A stretch of DNA of 64,000 bases from a virus. The stretch covers positions 62,001 to 126,000 of the IMG/VR virus record IMGVR_UViG_3300037725_000018. The stretch is one strand, 5' to 3'. The notes beneath the pieces were generated by a model that saw only the letters and a program-made list of their open reading frames with translations, was not told the origin of the DNA and ran no database searches. The first letter of the stretch is position 1. The number at the start of each line of letters is the position of its first letter. Positions 57,113 to 64,000 of the stretch are shown piece by piece. Both the position numbers and the translations under genes were made by a program.

Positions 57113-57451
57113 TCAAAGTAGTAGAAAATATGAAAGTAAAGTGAGAATACTAATGAATGACCTCCCATTGGTAATCCCCCGAACGAGTTCTGCGTTTACG
57201 TATCGAAAAATCTTTTTCTCTATCGAAAGTCCCGCATATCCGGTGAACCTTCGATTTTCTCTTTCGTGAAGAGACTTACTATTTTCATAAAACCCAACAA
57301 TGTAAGTATCGTTAAACCCAATTTCAACACCCGGATTAACTTCGTTGTAGCCCTTACTACGGTCGGTATGGTAGCTACTAAACATAATAGAGACAGAAGT
57401 TATCTCTTGTGTGGGAGCCGGATTGACCGACGCCAAAAAAACAAATTTCAA
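57113..57451 (-). CDS. Exported protein with recombined C-terminus
   Basis: 112 residues from a TTG at 57451; the first ~15 residues (KFVFLASVNPAPTQ) look like a short signal peptide. SYHTDRSKGYNEVNPGVEIG resembles small outer-membrane or periplasmic proteins of phages and bacteria. The last ~25 codons overlie, in another frame, DNA 80% identical to the 3' end of the gene at 58113 (KRRT-SG-Y-WE ending), so the gene end was probably replaced. Confidence 0.45.
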   Translation of the reverse strand: MKFVFLASVNPAPTQEITSVSIMFSSYHTDRSKGYNEVNPGVEIGFNDTYIVGFYENSKSLHERENRRFTGYAGLSIEKKIFRYVNAELVRGITNGRSFISILTLLSYFLLL

Positions 57452-57515
57452 GAGAACAGAAAAAACCTCTTCACGATACTTTGTAACTGATTTAAAGTTT
57501 TGTTGCCATGTTTTG

Positions 57516-57588
57516 TGCTACCGGGTGGAGTCGAACCACCGACACCTAGAGCTTCAATCTAGTGCTCTACCAACTGAGCTACGGCAGC
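57516..57588 (-). tRNA. tRNA-Phe(GAA)
   Basis: 73 bases; acceptor GCTGCCG/CGGTAGC, anticodon stem CTAGA/TCTAG with loop TTGAAGC, T-loop TTCGACT. Confidence 0.92.
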
Positions 57589-57597
57589 ATGTGTGAT

Positions 57598-57807
57598 TTA
57601 TGTCCAATTTTTTGCCTTTTTGTGTGCCTTTGTAATAAACATTTTTCGGGAACGTATCGAGCAATCTTCATAAACATACCGTTCAAGCCGACGATGTTGA
57701 CTGGCAAACTCTTCAACGTATGCTTTAAAGTCTTCCCGGCTTTTAGCACGGTTGGCTTTTGCCGCTTGAACCGCAACCATGTTTATTAGCTCTTCTCGGT
57801 CTGTCAT
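57598..57807 (-). CDS. Small basic protein of unknown function
   Basis: 69 residues, helical and basic (VAVQAAKANRAKSREDFKAY). It lies just before tRNA-Phe in sequence. Function unknown. Confidence 0.45.
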   Translation of the reverse strand: MTDREELINMVAVQAAKANRAKSREDFKAYVEEFASQHRRLERYVYEDCSIRSRKMFITKAHKKAKNWT

Positions 57808-57891
57808 TTTTTTTCGTGTGTTTCTCTTTGTTAACTCACTCTATAAAACCGCAATCTCGACATGTTGTTCCAAAATCAAATGTGAAGAAAT

Positions 57892-57926
57892 AAAAAAGCC
57901 CCGATCCGCGCCAAACGAACCGGGGC
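57892..57926 (-). terminator. Intrinsic terminator of the 5S-antisense-like RNA
   Basis: Minus strand: GCCCCG pairs with CGGGGC around a 17-base loop and is followed by TTTTTTA. No gene lies between it and the promoter-like box at 58079, so it should end a short non-coding transcript. Confidence 0.7.
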
Positions 57927-57927
57927 A

Positions 57928-58062
57928 AGCTGTCGCCTATGCAACGTAAGCCAACCAGTCATGGCACGAAGGTCACATTCCCATCCCGAACGCTTGAAAA
58001 GCGTGAGAAGCGGTAAAAACGCTGTTGAAATTTCTGGTTTTGAAAGGTCATGACAGTTAGCT
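57928..58062 (-). ncRNA. Non-coding RNA; opposite strand resembles 5S rRNA
   Basis: No ORF. On the plus strand GTCATGGCACGAAGGTCACA and then CCCATCCCGAAC (57980-57991) match the helix II-loop C region of bacterial 5S rRNA, where CCCATCCCGAAC is nearly invariant. AGCTGTC and GACAG-TT-AGCT pair to close a 135-base unit like helix I. The 3' domain does not match. The box TATATATTAACAC (58079-58091) and the terminator at 57892 are oriented for minus-strand transcription, which would give a 5S-antisense RNA. Confidence 0.45.
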
Positions 58063-58078
58063 GAATTTGCATAATGTG

Positions 58079-58091
58079 TTAATATATAGGT
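58079..58091 (-). promoter_or_regulatory. TATATATAG-box promoter candidate
   Basis: Plus-strand GTTAATATATAG, i.e. CTATATATTAAC on the minus strand. The same box precedes other starts, at 8177, 12178, 27407, 36317, 46600 and 57101, 20-68 bases upstream of each, and the related TATATATTAACAC precedes tRNA-fMet at 34264. It may be read by the gp55-like sigma factor. Confidence 0.4.
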
Positions 58092-58112
58092 CCAACGCCC
58101 GATTTTTTCAGT

Positions 58113-58361
58113 TTAATGAACGATCTCCCATTTGTATTCTCCAGAACAGGTCCTGCGTTTAAACGTTTTCAAAGAAAAACACGGAAGAGAAAGCCCAACC
58201 TTCTCGCAAGATTTTTTAATCCCGCTTCGAAACTTAGAAGGAACTGCTTTCCCGTTAACGTAATCCGGCTCTTTATGAAAGAAAAAACAGGTCCCGTCCT
58301 CGTCTACGCCAATGTATCTGTGCCAGCTTTCAATTTCTCTTTCAATTCCAAGTTCATTCAT
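58113..58361 (-). CDS. Small protein of unknown function
   Basis: 82 residues. YIGVDEDGTCFFFHKEPDYV then a C-terminal TFKRRTCSGEYKWEIVH, like the tails of homing-endonuclease-associated modules. Its last ~45 bases are 80% identical to DNA at 57151-57196. It overlaps the gene upstream by 4 bases. Confidence 0.5.
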   Translation of the reverse strand: MNELGIEREIESWHRYIGVDEDGTCFFFHKEPDYVNGKAVPSKFRSGIKKSCEKVGLSLPCFSLKTFKRRTCSGEYKWEIVH

Positions 58362-58594
58362 CGCATTTTTTCTTCTATTTTGCTAGAAAGTTTTGACTTT
58401 GAAACTTCAAACCCTCCAAGTCTAGTGTACCAGTCAAGCCCAATCTCACTGCTCAAAAGTCTTTTAGAAATCCTATACTTGTCGGGTTTGATAGGATCGG
58501 GCTTAATTAGATAATCGCCTTCAGAAGTGCCATTCAAAATAGCAGAGGAAACATCACCTTCTGAAATTTCTGTTCTTTCAATTATAATGAACAT
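58358..58594 (-). CDS. Small protein of unknown function (MFIIIER start)
   Basis: 78 residues from the ATG at 58594. MFIIIERTEISEGDVSSAIL then YLIKPDPIKPDKYRISKRLL; same strand start as 46672 and 47575. Overlaps both neighbours. Confidence 0.5.
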   Translation of the reverse strand: MFIIIERTEISEGDVSSAILNGTSEGDYLIKPDPIKPDKYRISKRLLSSEIGLDWYTRLGGFEVSKSKLSSKIEEKMR

Positions 58595-58944
58595 CAAACC
58601 GCGTGTCTATTAGAATGAACATCGCCACCGCACTTCGGGCAAACAGGGTTTCCATCTTCGTCCCTATTTACGTCACCAGAATCAAACATCTGGTCCCAAC
58701 CGCAACGGCGATCCTCTTTTTTCACCTTTCGAATGTGTTTGCAATACCCGTTTTCGTCGGTGCCGTTTTGAAACTTATACGAACTACACGTGCAAGACCA
58801 ATCGTTTTGATACTTATCTTCCCGATGGTGATCGGGACCAAACTTCACCGTGTATGTCTTTGAAGAGCTTGAAGACTCTACTCCCGTAGAAAACGTTCGA
58901 GCCGTGTTGCAAGCCCACTTGTGAACAACCGTATTCGCTGGCAT
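58594..58944 (-). CDS. SWIM zinc-finger protein
   Basis: 116 residues. WSCTCSSYKFQNGTDENGYC with KHI gives CxC...CxH (Cys51, Cys53, Cys68, His70), the SWIM finger. A C-terminal CPKCGGDVHSNRH is a second zinc site. SWIM domains bind nucleic acid or protein partners. Function here unknown. Confidence 0.75.
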   Translation of the reverse strand: MPANTVVHKWACNTARTFSTGVESSSSSKTYTVKFGPDHHREDKYQNDWSCTCSSYKFQNGTDENGYCKHIRKVKKEDRRCGWDQMFDSGDVNRDEDGNPVCPKCGGDVHSNRHAV

Positions 58945-59064
58945 AGCTTAAAAAAGGTGTGTTTGTTCTCTTCTCTATTTCACTTTCTGTAACGGCGCAG
59001 GGTAAGTTTTGTTTCCTACTTTACAAAAACTTAATTCATGAAATTCATGGCTTCACCATTTAAG

Positions 59065-59709
59065 CTATTTATTAAGCTCGTTTGGTTCAACCTCTTTTCG
59101 AAGCCAATCTTCATCGGTTTGCACGTGATCGGGACGAACCCATTTCGCTAAATGCAGACTAAAGTCTTCAAAATCAAACCCCGAAACAGTTCGCATTACA
59201 TAACCCTCTACCGGATCTTCGGATGTTTCATTCAAACGCTTCTCGTTGAACTTTCGGATCTTACTTTCATCATACATCCCCCGCCAAATAACAGGGACGT
59301 GATTTAAATCCAAGAGGCCACACCACTCCACAGTTTTATCCCAACTTAGGCACTTGTTTTCTTCGTTCCAAATGGAAAACACGTAGAAGTATGAATCCAG
59401 ATTTTCATACTTGATGGAGTGTTTTGCGTACACGTTTTCCCCACAAATTCGCCACCCGTCCGGAAGTTGGTGCCCAACCCTTCCGGCTGTCTTTCCTGCC
59501 CATGTGCGGGAGGGGTGATACGGCGTCTGTAGGCTTCGTGCATGGTATTCGCCGTTGGAGTAGATGGTTGTGTTTTCACCGTCCATCTTCTCCGTTAAAA
59601 TGACTTCACGGCCTTCAAAAAAGCTAACGTCTTCATGGTAATCATCGTCTCTGTGCTTTTCAGGAGACCACGGAACGTGTTTGGTTGAAGGGTACTTTTG
59701 CTTTTTCAT
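59065..59709 (-). CDS. RNA ligase-family protein 2
   Basis: 214 residues from the ATG at 59709. VILTEKMDGENTTIYSNG has the adenylated Lys41 (KxDG), ICGENVYAKHSI motif III, PVEGYVMRTVSGFDF motif IV and LAKWVR motif V. The short form resembles Rnl-type RNA-repair ligases of phages. It overlaps the small gene upstream by 4 bases (ATGA). Confidence 0.82.
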   Translation of the reverse strand: MKKQKYPSTKHVPWSPEKHRDDDYHEDVSFFEGREVILTEKMDGENTTIYSNGEYHARSLQTPYHPSRTWAGKTAGRVGHQLPDGWRICGENVYAKHSIKYENLDSYFYVFSIWNEENKCLSWDKTVEWCGLLDLNHVPVIWRGMYDESKIRKFNEKRLNETSEDPVEGYVMRTVSGFDFEDFSLHLAKWVRPDHVQTDEDWLRKEVEPNELNK

Positions 59710-59849
59710 GGGTCTAACTTTAAAATGAGCCTTCTTACTACTTCGGGTTTTTGTGTTGAAGCTTCTCTGTTGCAAATGTAAACCGAATCCGTGTCGTATG
59801 TAAAAAACTTCGTGGCAACGGACTTGTTCCTAGCAACAACAACGATCAT
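59706..59849 (-). CDS. Small protein of unknown function (47 aa)
   Basis: 47 residues from the ATG at 59849, starting MIVVVARNKSVATKFFTYDT, again a hydrophobic strand start. Its TGA overlaps the RNA ligase ATG, so the pair is coupled. Confidence 0.5.
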   Translation of the reverse strand: MIVVVARNKSVATKFFTYDTDSVYICNREASTQKPEVVRRLILKLDP

Positions 59850-59875
59850 GTTATTTAAATTTCAACCAGACACTT

Positions 59876-59909
59876 AAAAAAATGGGGGCAAGCTTTTTGG
59901 CTTGCCCCC
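59876..59909 (-). terminator. Intrinsic terminator
   Basis: Minus strand: GGGGGCAAGC pairs with GCTTGCCCCC around a 6-base loop, then ATTTTTTT. It ends the DUF932-like gene transcript. Confidence 0.85.
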
Positions 59910-59937
59910 GGTATTGATTCAAATGTTTGGCGCGTTT

Positions 59938-61035
59938 TTAAAGGCCAAACGGATTCGGAACGACGTTTTCGCAATCAAGAGTCTTCTTTTCAAGAAGATC
60001 CCCGGCTCGGCGTTGAAGCCGCACTTGATCTCCGTCCGCAATATTGAATCCATCGGACGTGTAATCGTGACTTGCAAACCGGGTAATCCCGTTAATCACG
60101 TCCCAAACGGACACGTCGGTTAGAGCGTTCTTACGTTGCGTGATCGACATGTCCCGAACGTTTGGAGAGTTATCAAGGGAAGCATATGCGTCTCGAATGT
60201 GGGCAACCGGAATAAGCTTTTCAACCACCGCATTCGGCCCGTCCTCTGCCTTGTATTCATTAATAAGGCTTCGGGACTTCATTACTTCGTCCACGCTTGC
60301 GCGTGTGTTTGCGGCCCGGTCAATGTAATCGGGCAGGTCCTCTCGAATGAAGCCGTTTTGGGCTAGGGTGTCAAACTTCTCGAAGAAGCTTTCCATGTTG
60401 CGGTCGTCAAGCCCGGAAATGCTGTAATCGGAATCGTACGTTCCGATAAGCTGGTTAGTACACCACAGCCGCTCAATTTGCGGGAGAAACTTCATTTCTC
60501 CACGGTCCATCATGAACGTCATTCCCGTACTAAACATTTCATCTTCCATGCCTTGAAAACCTGTAAGGTCAAGCTGTTTGTTTGCCTTCACGCTAACAGC
60601 GACCTTATTGCTTCCCGCAAGAAAATTGTTGTCGAAAAGGTCAAGCCCGTAACGGTCCATCATACGCTCTACAAGGTCGAAAAACCCTTCGGCGGTAATG
60701 TGATTCATGTCCGTGCTAAAACCGGACACAGACCCGTTCTTGCGGTCAAGAGCAACGGACACGTTAAGGCCCTTCTTGTTTGCAAGCCCGGAACGAAGTG
60801 CCCGGATAAGGCCAACACGTGCGTCGTCTCCAAGGACCTCTTCAACGTGATTTCCAAACTTGTTGGACATACCAACAATGTCGTGAAGATCCTCTACGGC
60901 AGACCGTTCCATTTGAAGGTTCTTGCCTTCAACCGAAACAGAGTTTAGACTTTCAAGATCAACATTTGAAAGCTCTGTTTCGTAGTATACAGGCTGCTCG
61001 TCAATTGCGGTTTGCTTAAAGCTGGAGTAATCCAT
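59938..61035 (-). CDS. DUF932-like protein
   Basis: 365 residues. RLWCTNQLIGTYDSDYS and the C-terminal VWDVINGITRFASHDYTSDG match the DUF932 plan (a C-TN-L motif mid-chain and W...N..T..AS near the end), widespread in phages and plasmids with unknown biochemical role. It is flanked by hairpin terminators at both ends, so it is a single-gene unit, probably well expressed. Confidence 0.55.
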   Translation of the reverse strand: MDYSSFKQTAIDEQPVYYETELSNVDLESLNSVSVEGKNLQMERSAVEDLHDIVGMSNKFGNHVEEVLGDDARVGLIRALRSGLANKKGLNVSVALDRKNGSVSGFSTDMNHITAEGFFDLVERMMDRYGLDLFDNNFLAGSNKVAVSVKANKQLDLTGFQGMEDEMFSTGMTFMMDRGEMKFLPQIERLWCTNQLIGTYDSDYSISGLDDRNMESFFEKFDTLAQNGFIREDLPDYIDRAANTRASVDEVMKSRSLINEYKAEDGPNAVVEKLIPVAHIRDAYASLDNSPNVRDMSITQRKNALTDVSVWDVINGITRFASHDYTSDGFNIADGDQVRLQRRAGDLLEKKTLDCENVVPNPFGL

Positions 61036-61119
61036 ATTGAAGTGTTTTGGTTTTGGGTTTCTTCGTTTAATGCACTAAGTTACACGCAGGCAAGAAGAGT
61101 TTTGTTTCATGAAGAGTAT

Positions 61120-61155
61120 GTGAAGGGTTGGCGGCTTTTATCACCAACCCTTCAC
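61120..61155 (-). terminator. Strong hairpin, probable terminator
   Basis: GTGAAGGGTTGG and CCAACCCTTCAC form a perfect 12-bp stem with a 12-base loop just after the RecA-fold gene. There is no T-run, so it may stabilise or process RNA instead of terminating. Confidence 0.5.
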
Positions 61156-61169
61156 CACATCTGTTTTAT

Positions 61170-62252
61170 TTAGTTGTTGTTCCACGTTCGACGTTCAAGC
61201 CCGTAACGGTCCACAAACTTTTGAACGTAGTATCGGGAAACGGATTCGGGAATGATTCCACGGTCCCGAAGTGCCCGGTGCGTTGCAGACACGTTGCCGT
61301 TGTTTTCGTTTAGAACCTCTCTCGCAACGTCTACGTCAAGGTCTTCCATAATGTCATACTCTTCCCCGCCCGTAGACGAACTTTCGTTAGAAGCGTTCTC
61401 TGAGGCTTGAGTGGACTCTCCATTTTCGGACGTTCCGTTAAGAAGGTCTTCAATGGAATCGAAGTTATTTTTCTTTTCGTTTCTCTTCCGCTCTTTTTCG
61501 GCAAATTCACGGGCTTCGTCGTGGGTTTTCTTTTTGTGCTCGTCAAACTCGATGCTACTGTTCGTGATTTGAAAATACAGCCGTTCGTTTCCGTTTCCAC
61601 GCCGATTTTTGTCAAACATCATATACCGTTCTTCCCCATCCCACCGAAGCATAAGGCTTGCGGTGATAAGGTGCTTTAGCATGTTTGACCCGGTAAATTC
61701 ACCGGACTTGTTTACCTGTTGGATAAGGCCGAAAGAAGTGTAGTACACATCCCCGTCTACTTCCACCCCTTCGGTCATGTCGTACATGAGGTTGATCAGA
61801 TTAAGAATCGTTGACTTTTTTGTGGACGTGTTCATCGAATAGGCAAATTCAAGAAACGCGGCCCAACTGTCAACGACCACATAATCATACCCTTTTTGAA
61901 GCTCTTCTTCAAAGTCTTCAACCGGGTTACTTCCGGTTCGTGTATCCACGTACCAAACAGGAATGTCCGCAAACTCCGGAAACCTACGTGTCATGTATGC
62001 CACGTCATTCTTCCGCATTTCAGCAGATACAAACAGGACATTATATCCCGCTTCATTCATGTTCGATAGCATGTCCATCGTAAACGTAGACTTTCCGATT
62101 CCCGGATCACCGAAAATCATCGTAACCGTTCCACGGGAAAGCCCACCATCTGCGGACAGGAAATCATCCAGAACATCATGCCCGGTCGAAAGAGGCTCCC
62201 AAAGCTTAGGATCAATCGTTTCATTCGAAATCTTCGTCGTCTCTACAGACAT
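61170..62252 (-). CDS. RecA/RadA-fold ATPase with C-terminal helix-turn-helix
   Basis: 360 residues. MIFGDPGIGKSTFT (Walker A at 48-56), VLFVSAEM and YDYVVVDSW (Walker B near 125) fit RadA/KaiC/DnaB-type ATPases. After an acidic linker (about 260-310), AREVLNENNGNVSATHRALR is a Fis-type helix-turn-helix. In large phages such proteins act in recombination or helicase loading. No zinc finger or Lon-like part of RadA is present. Confidence 0.75.
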   Translation of the reverse strand: MSVETTKISNETIDPKLWEPLSTGHDVLDDFLSADGGLSRGTVTMIFGDPGIGKSTFTMDMLSNMNEAGYNVLFVSAEMRKNDVAYMTRRFPEFADIPVWYVDTRTGSNPVEDFEEELQKGYDYVVVDSWAAFLEFAYSMNTSTKKSTILNLINLMYDMTEGVEVDGDVYYTSFGLIQQVNKSGEFTGSNMLKHLITASLMLRWDGEERYMMFDKNRRGNGNERLYFQITNSSIEFDEHKKKTHDEAREFAEKERKRNEKKNNFDSIEDLLNGTSENGESTQASENASNESSSTGGEEYDIMEDLDVDVAREVLNENNGNVSATHRALRDRGIIPESVSRYYVQKFVDRYGLERRTWNNN

Positions 62253-62371
62253 AAAAGGACGTTGGCGTTTGTGATTGGTTGCTTTCTTTTAAATCCAATC
62301 TTTCAAACAAGCCTTTTTTAAAACAGTTCCGATTTCAAATGTGAAGCTTCTGTTTAGAAACTTAGGTTCGT

Positions 62372-62584
62372 TTAATCTTCATCATCTTCATTGTCGTCAT
62401 TTTGGGAGCGGCTTTTGTCATTTGCCATAGCCCGAAGCTTTTTTGAATCTTGCCTGCTCTTCCAATACTTCTTTTGACTTTCTTCAGAAGCGGTGCCTTT
62501 GAGCTTTTGCTTCATTTGATCGGTCTTCCCTTCTTTTTCTGCCTGCTCTTTTTTTTCTTTGAACTTATCAAAAAAATCTGACAT
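62372..62584 (-). CDS. Small charged, disordered protein
   Basis: 70 residues, Lys/Glu/Gln-rich with an acidic tail. No motif. The 120 bases upstream to the RecA-fold gene hold no gene. Confidence 0.45.
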   Translation of the reverse strand: MSDFFDKFKEKKEQAEKEGKTDQMKQKLKGTASEESQKKYWKSRQDSKKLRAMANDKSRSQNDDNEDDED

Positions 62585-62618
62585 TATACTACGTTACATG
62601 TTTTTAGATGTTATTTTA

Positions 62619-62813
62619 TCAATTTAAAAGTAAATTTTCTCTCTGTATGCGGCTTCTAATAGCATATACTCGTTGAGAATATGTATACTTTACTTTGTCA
62701 TTTATATATTTTGAATTAATTGTGAAGAAGAATATACTTCTTTCTCTAAGACTTAATATTTCAAGGTCTGGGAACTCGCTGGATTCATTTTCAGTTAGTA
62801 TAACAATAGCCAT
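62619..62813 (-). CDS. Small protein of unknown function (MAIVILTEN start)
   Basis: 64 residues. MAIVILTENESSEFPDLEIL shares the hydrophobic-strand plus acidic start of the small-protein group; the C-terminus is basic. Confidence 0.4.
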   Translation of the reverse strand: MAIVILTENESSEFPDLEILSLRERSIFFFTINSKYINDKVKYTYSQRVYAIRSRIQRENLLLN

Positions 62814-62821
62814 CGCTGTTA

Positions 62822-63280
62822 TTAGCCATATCTGTTTTTAATTTTGTCTTTAAGCCCAAGACCACGGTTTACATCCACGATCATGTTTCTGACTCGACCC
62901 GAATGGTTTTTCCATCCGGGCTTTTCGGTGTCTTCACCATTGAAGATTTTTTGAATAGCAAACGCGGTTGCCGGGGACCTGCTTTGCCCCGCTTGACAAT
63001 GAACGAAAATATTTTCAGCTTGTGCTTTGTGTTTGTTTACAAAATCAAGAATCTTTCGGGCGTGATACTTTTGAATTGGAAGAAAACGCCCACCAAAGTC
63101 GTCTTCGGAATCGTGAAAGCTTACATAGAGAACGTCCACAAACGCTTCTTCATTAAGGCTGGCGTTTTCAATATCCGGAGAAGATATAGAAATCATAATC
63201 GTATTCAACGGAACGTCTTCTTTTGTTAGACGTTCTGCTTCTCCACGATTAAAAACCCGGATACTTTTAAACTTTTTCAT
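62822..63280 (-). CDS. Protein-tyrosine-phosphatase-like protein
   Basis: 152 residues. IFVHCQAGQSRSPATAFAIQ holds the CX5R loop (Cys95, Arg101) of cysteine-based phosphatases, and a preceding YVSFHDSEDDFGG could give the general acid Asp. Compact form as in phage and bacterial dual-specificity types. Target may be host protein or RNA 5' ends; unknown. Confidence 0.75.
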   Translation of the reverse strand: MKKFKSIRVFNRGEAERLTKEDVPLNTIMISISSPDIENASLNEEAFVDVLYVSFHDSEDDFGGRFLPIQKYHARKILDFVNKHKAQAENIFVHCQAGQSRSPATAFAIQKIFNGEDTEKPGWKNHSGRVRNMIVDVNRGLGLKDKIKNRYG

Positions 63281-63329
63281 AGAATATAGACATTAATATT
63301 TGAATTGAAAACAGATAAAAATTTTATAG

Positions 63330-63743
63330 TGGACCCGGCGGGATTCGAACCCGCGTCCGCAGCACCTTTGCAACATCGGTTGTCACAGTCTTAGAATGGT
63401 CTTTATTTTTGACCGACAGACTATTGTATTAGACCACACAAAAGTTTGTGGGTTTTATTTCAACCCGCTATCGGACTTGTTTTACGTTCTGCCTACCAAG
63501 CAAAACAAGTTGAAGCCCAGTAGGAATATCCGATGGTGTGTGCCTTACTCTCTATCGGAGTCGAGAAGTAAGGCTGCAGTTACGCCGCAAGAGAAGCGCC
63601 GAAGTGCTCCTCCATGTTGACGCCTGCAGGAACGCGGTTAACGTTGCCAAGTATTGATTCCGTCAGTTATTTTATGCCCACCTAACGGTAAGGGCAGACT
63701 GCCGACCTTGCTCCGCGTGCTACGTCGAAGCCGTGTCAGGCCC
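63330..63743 (-). ncRNA. ssrA: tmRNA
   Basis: 414 bases. The ends fold as a tRNA-Ala-like domain: GGGCCTG/CGGGTCC with G3-U70, T-arm CGCGGG-TTCGAAT-CCCGC, and the typical GACACGGCTTCGACG 5' segment. A tag frame at 63580-63648 runs 22 codons from GGC to TAA and ends in EEHFGASLAA, the -LAA ending recognised by ClpXP in bacterial tags. CCA is not encoded. tmRNA with SmpB rescues stalled ribosomes. Confidence 0.9.
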
Positions 63744-63884
63744 ATTATGTGAAAGAACCAAGAGGGATTAGACCTTACCGAAACTGAATCGGGGTTGCCC
63801 CTTTGCCTCTTTTTGCGTGTAACTAAATGGTGCTGAAAACAAGTTGTTCCCCGCGAAATAAATCTTCATAGAACCTTTAAAGAG

Positions 63885-63956
63885 TGGAGGATAGGGGAAT
63901 CGAACCCCTAACTCTGCCGTGCAAAAGCAGCGTGTTTCCGTTAGCACCAATCCCCC
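63885..63956 (-). tRNA. tRNA-Ala(TGC), copy 2
   Basis: 72 bases; acceptor GGGGGAT/ATCCTCC with G3-U70, anticodon stem CTGCT/GGCAG with loop TTTGCAC, T-loop TTCGATT. Same anticodon as 29569 but different arms. Confidence 0.88.
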
Positions 63957-64000
63957 ATGTCAAAACTTAATACCAGAAAAAACCGTTACATAGATGATCA

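Noticed and set aside
63768-63869. 33-codon ORF starting MKIYFAGNNLFSAP between tmRNA and tRNA-Ala
   Set aside because: Too short and in an RNA-gene spacer; no supporting signal.
1-64000. CRISPR array, integrase with attachment sites, or insertion sequence
   Set aside because: No regularly spaced direct repeats, no recombinase or transposase motifs, and no terminal-repeat pair flanking a gene were seen.

Overview
The window looks like part of a large tailed-phage (myovirus-type, probably jumbo) genome. Nearly every gene lies on the minus strand, so transcription runs from high to low coordinates. The structural genes (1-12 kb) encode T4-like baseplate proteins: a gp6/J-type wedge protein, a gp25-type wedge protein and an OB-fold spike. 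A gp55-like late sigma factor lies just upstream of them. Start codons follow A/T-rich leaders with no evident Shine-Dalgarno sequence. One secreted protein ends in a PID-type C-terminal anchor like those of Bacteroidota, and many proteins are strongly acidic. A host in Bacteroidota/Rhodothermota, perhaps halophilic, is my inference and not proven.

Layout: 1-12.2 kb virion and baseplate genes, including adhesion-type LamG and DNRLRE domains, a HiPIP-like iron-sulfur protein and a sulfotransferase. 12.2-25 kb sigma factor, DNA methyltransferase, GIY-YIG nuclease, lipoprotein, CCA-adding enzyme, TrmH-family methyltransferase and many small unknown genes. 25-37.5 kb a dense tRNA and non-coding RNA region with small genes, an RNA ligase, a macro-domain protein and Hsp20. 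37.7-44.7 kb cytidine deaminase, chorismate mutase, 2H phosphoesterase, a Ro60-like vWA protein, a triphosphate-tunnel protein, a metallophosphoesterase and an HNH protein. 45-59 kb more tRNAs among small unknown genes, a membrane metalloprotease, a HAD phosphatase, a GNAT protein and a second phosphoesterase. 59-64 kb a second RNA ligase, a DUF932-like protein, a RecA-fold ATPase, a protein-tyrosine-phosphatase-like protein, a tmRNA and a last tRNA.

I count 41 canonical tRNA genes with readable anticodons. They cover all 20 amino acids and include an initiator tRNA. None that I read encodes its 3' CCA, which fits the phage-encoded CCA-adding enzyme. With the tmRNA, two RNA ligases, a 2H phosphoesterase, an SPOUT methyltransferase and a macro-domain protein, the phage seems to carry its own tRNA supply, repair and ribosome-rescue kit.

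The most striking signal is a set of circularly permuted tRNA-like modules (three clear, two or three looser) at 27.4-36.3 kb. The T-arm half precedes the acceptor/D-arm half, and each module is closed by an 8-11 bp outer stem. This resembles bacterial Y RNAs (YrlA), and the window also encodes a Ro60-like protein (40337-41812). Other candidate new RNAs are a promoter-to-terminator unit at 57.9-58.1 kb whose opposite strand resembles 5S rRNA, and a tandem pair of 23-bp-stem RNAs with compensatory changes at 33.3-33.6 kb.
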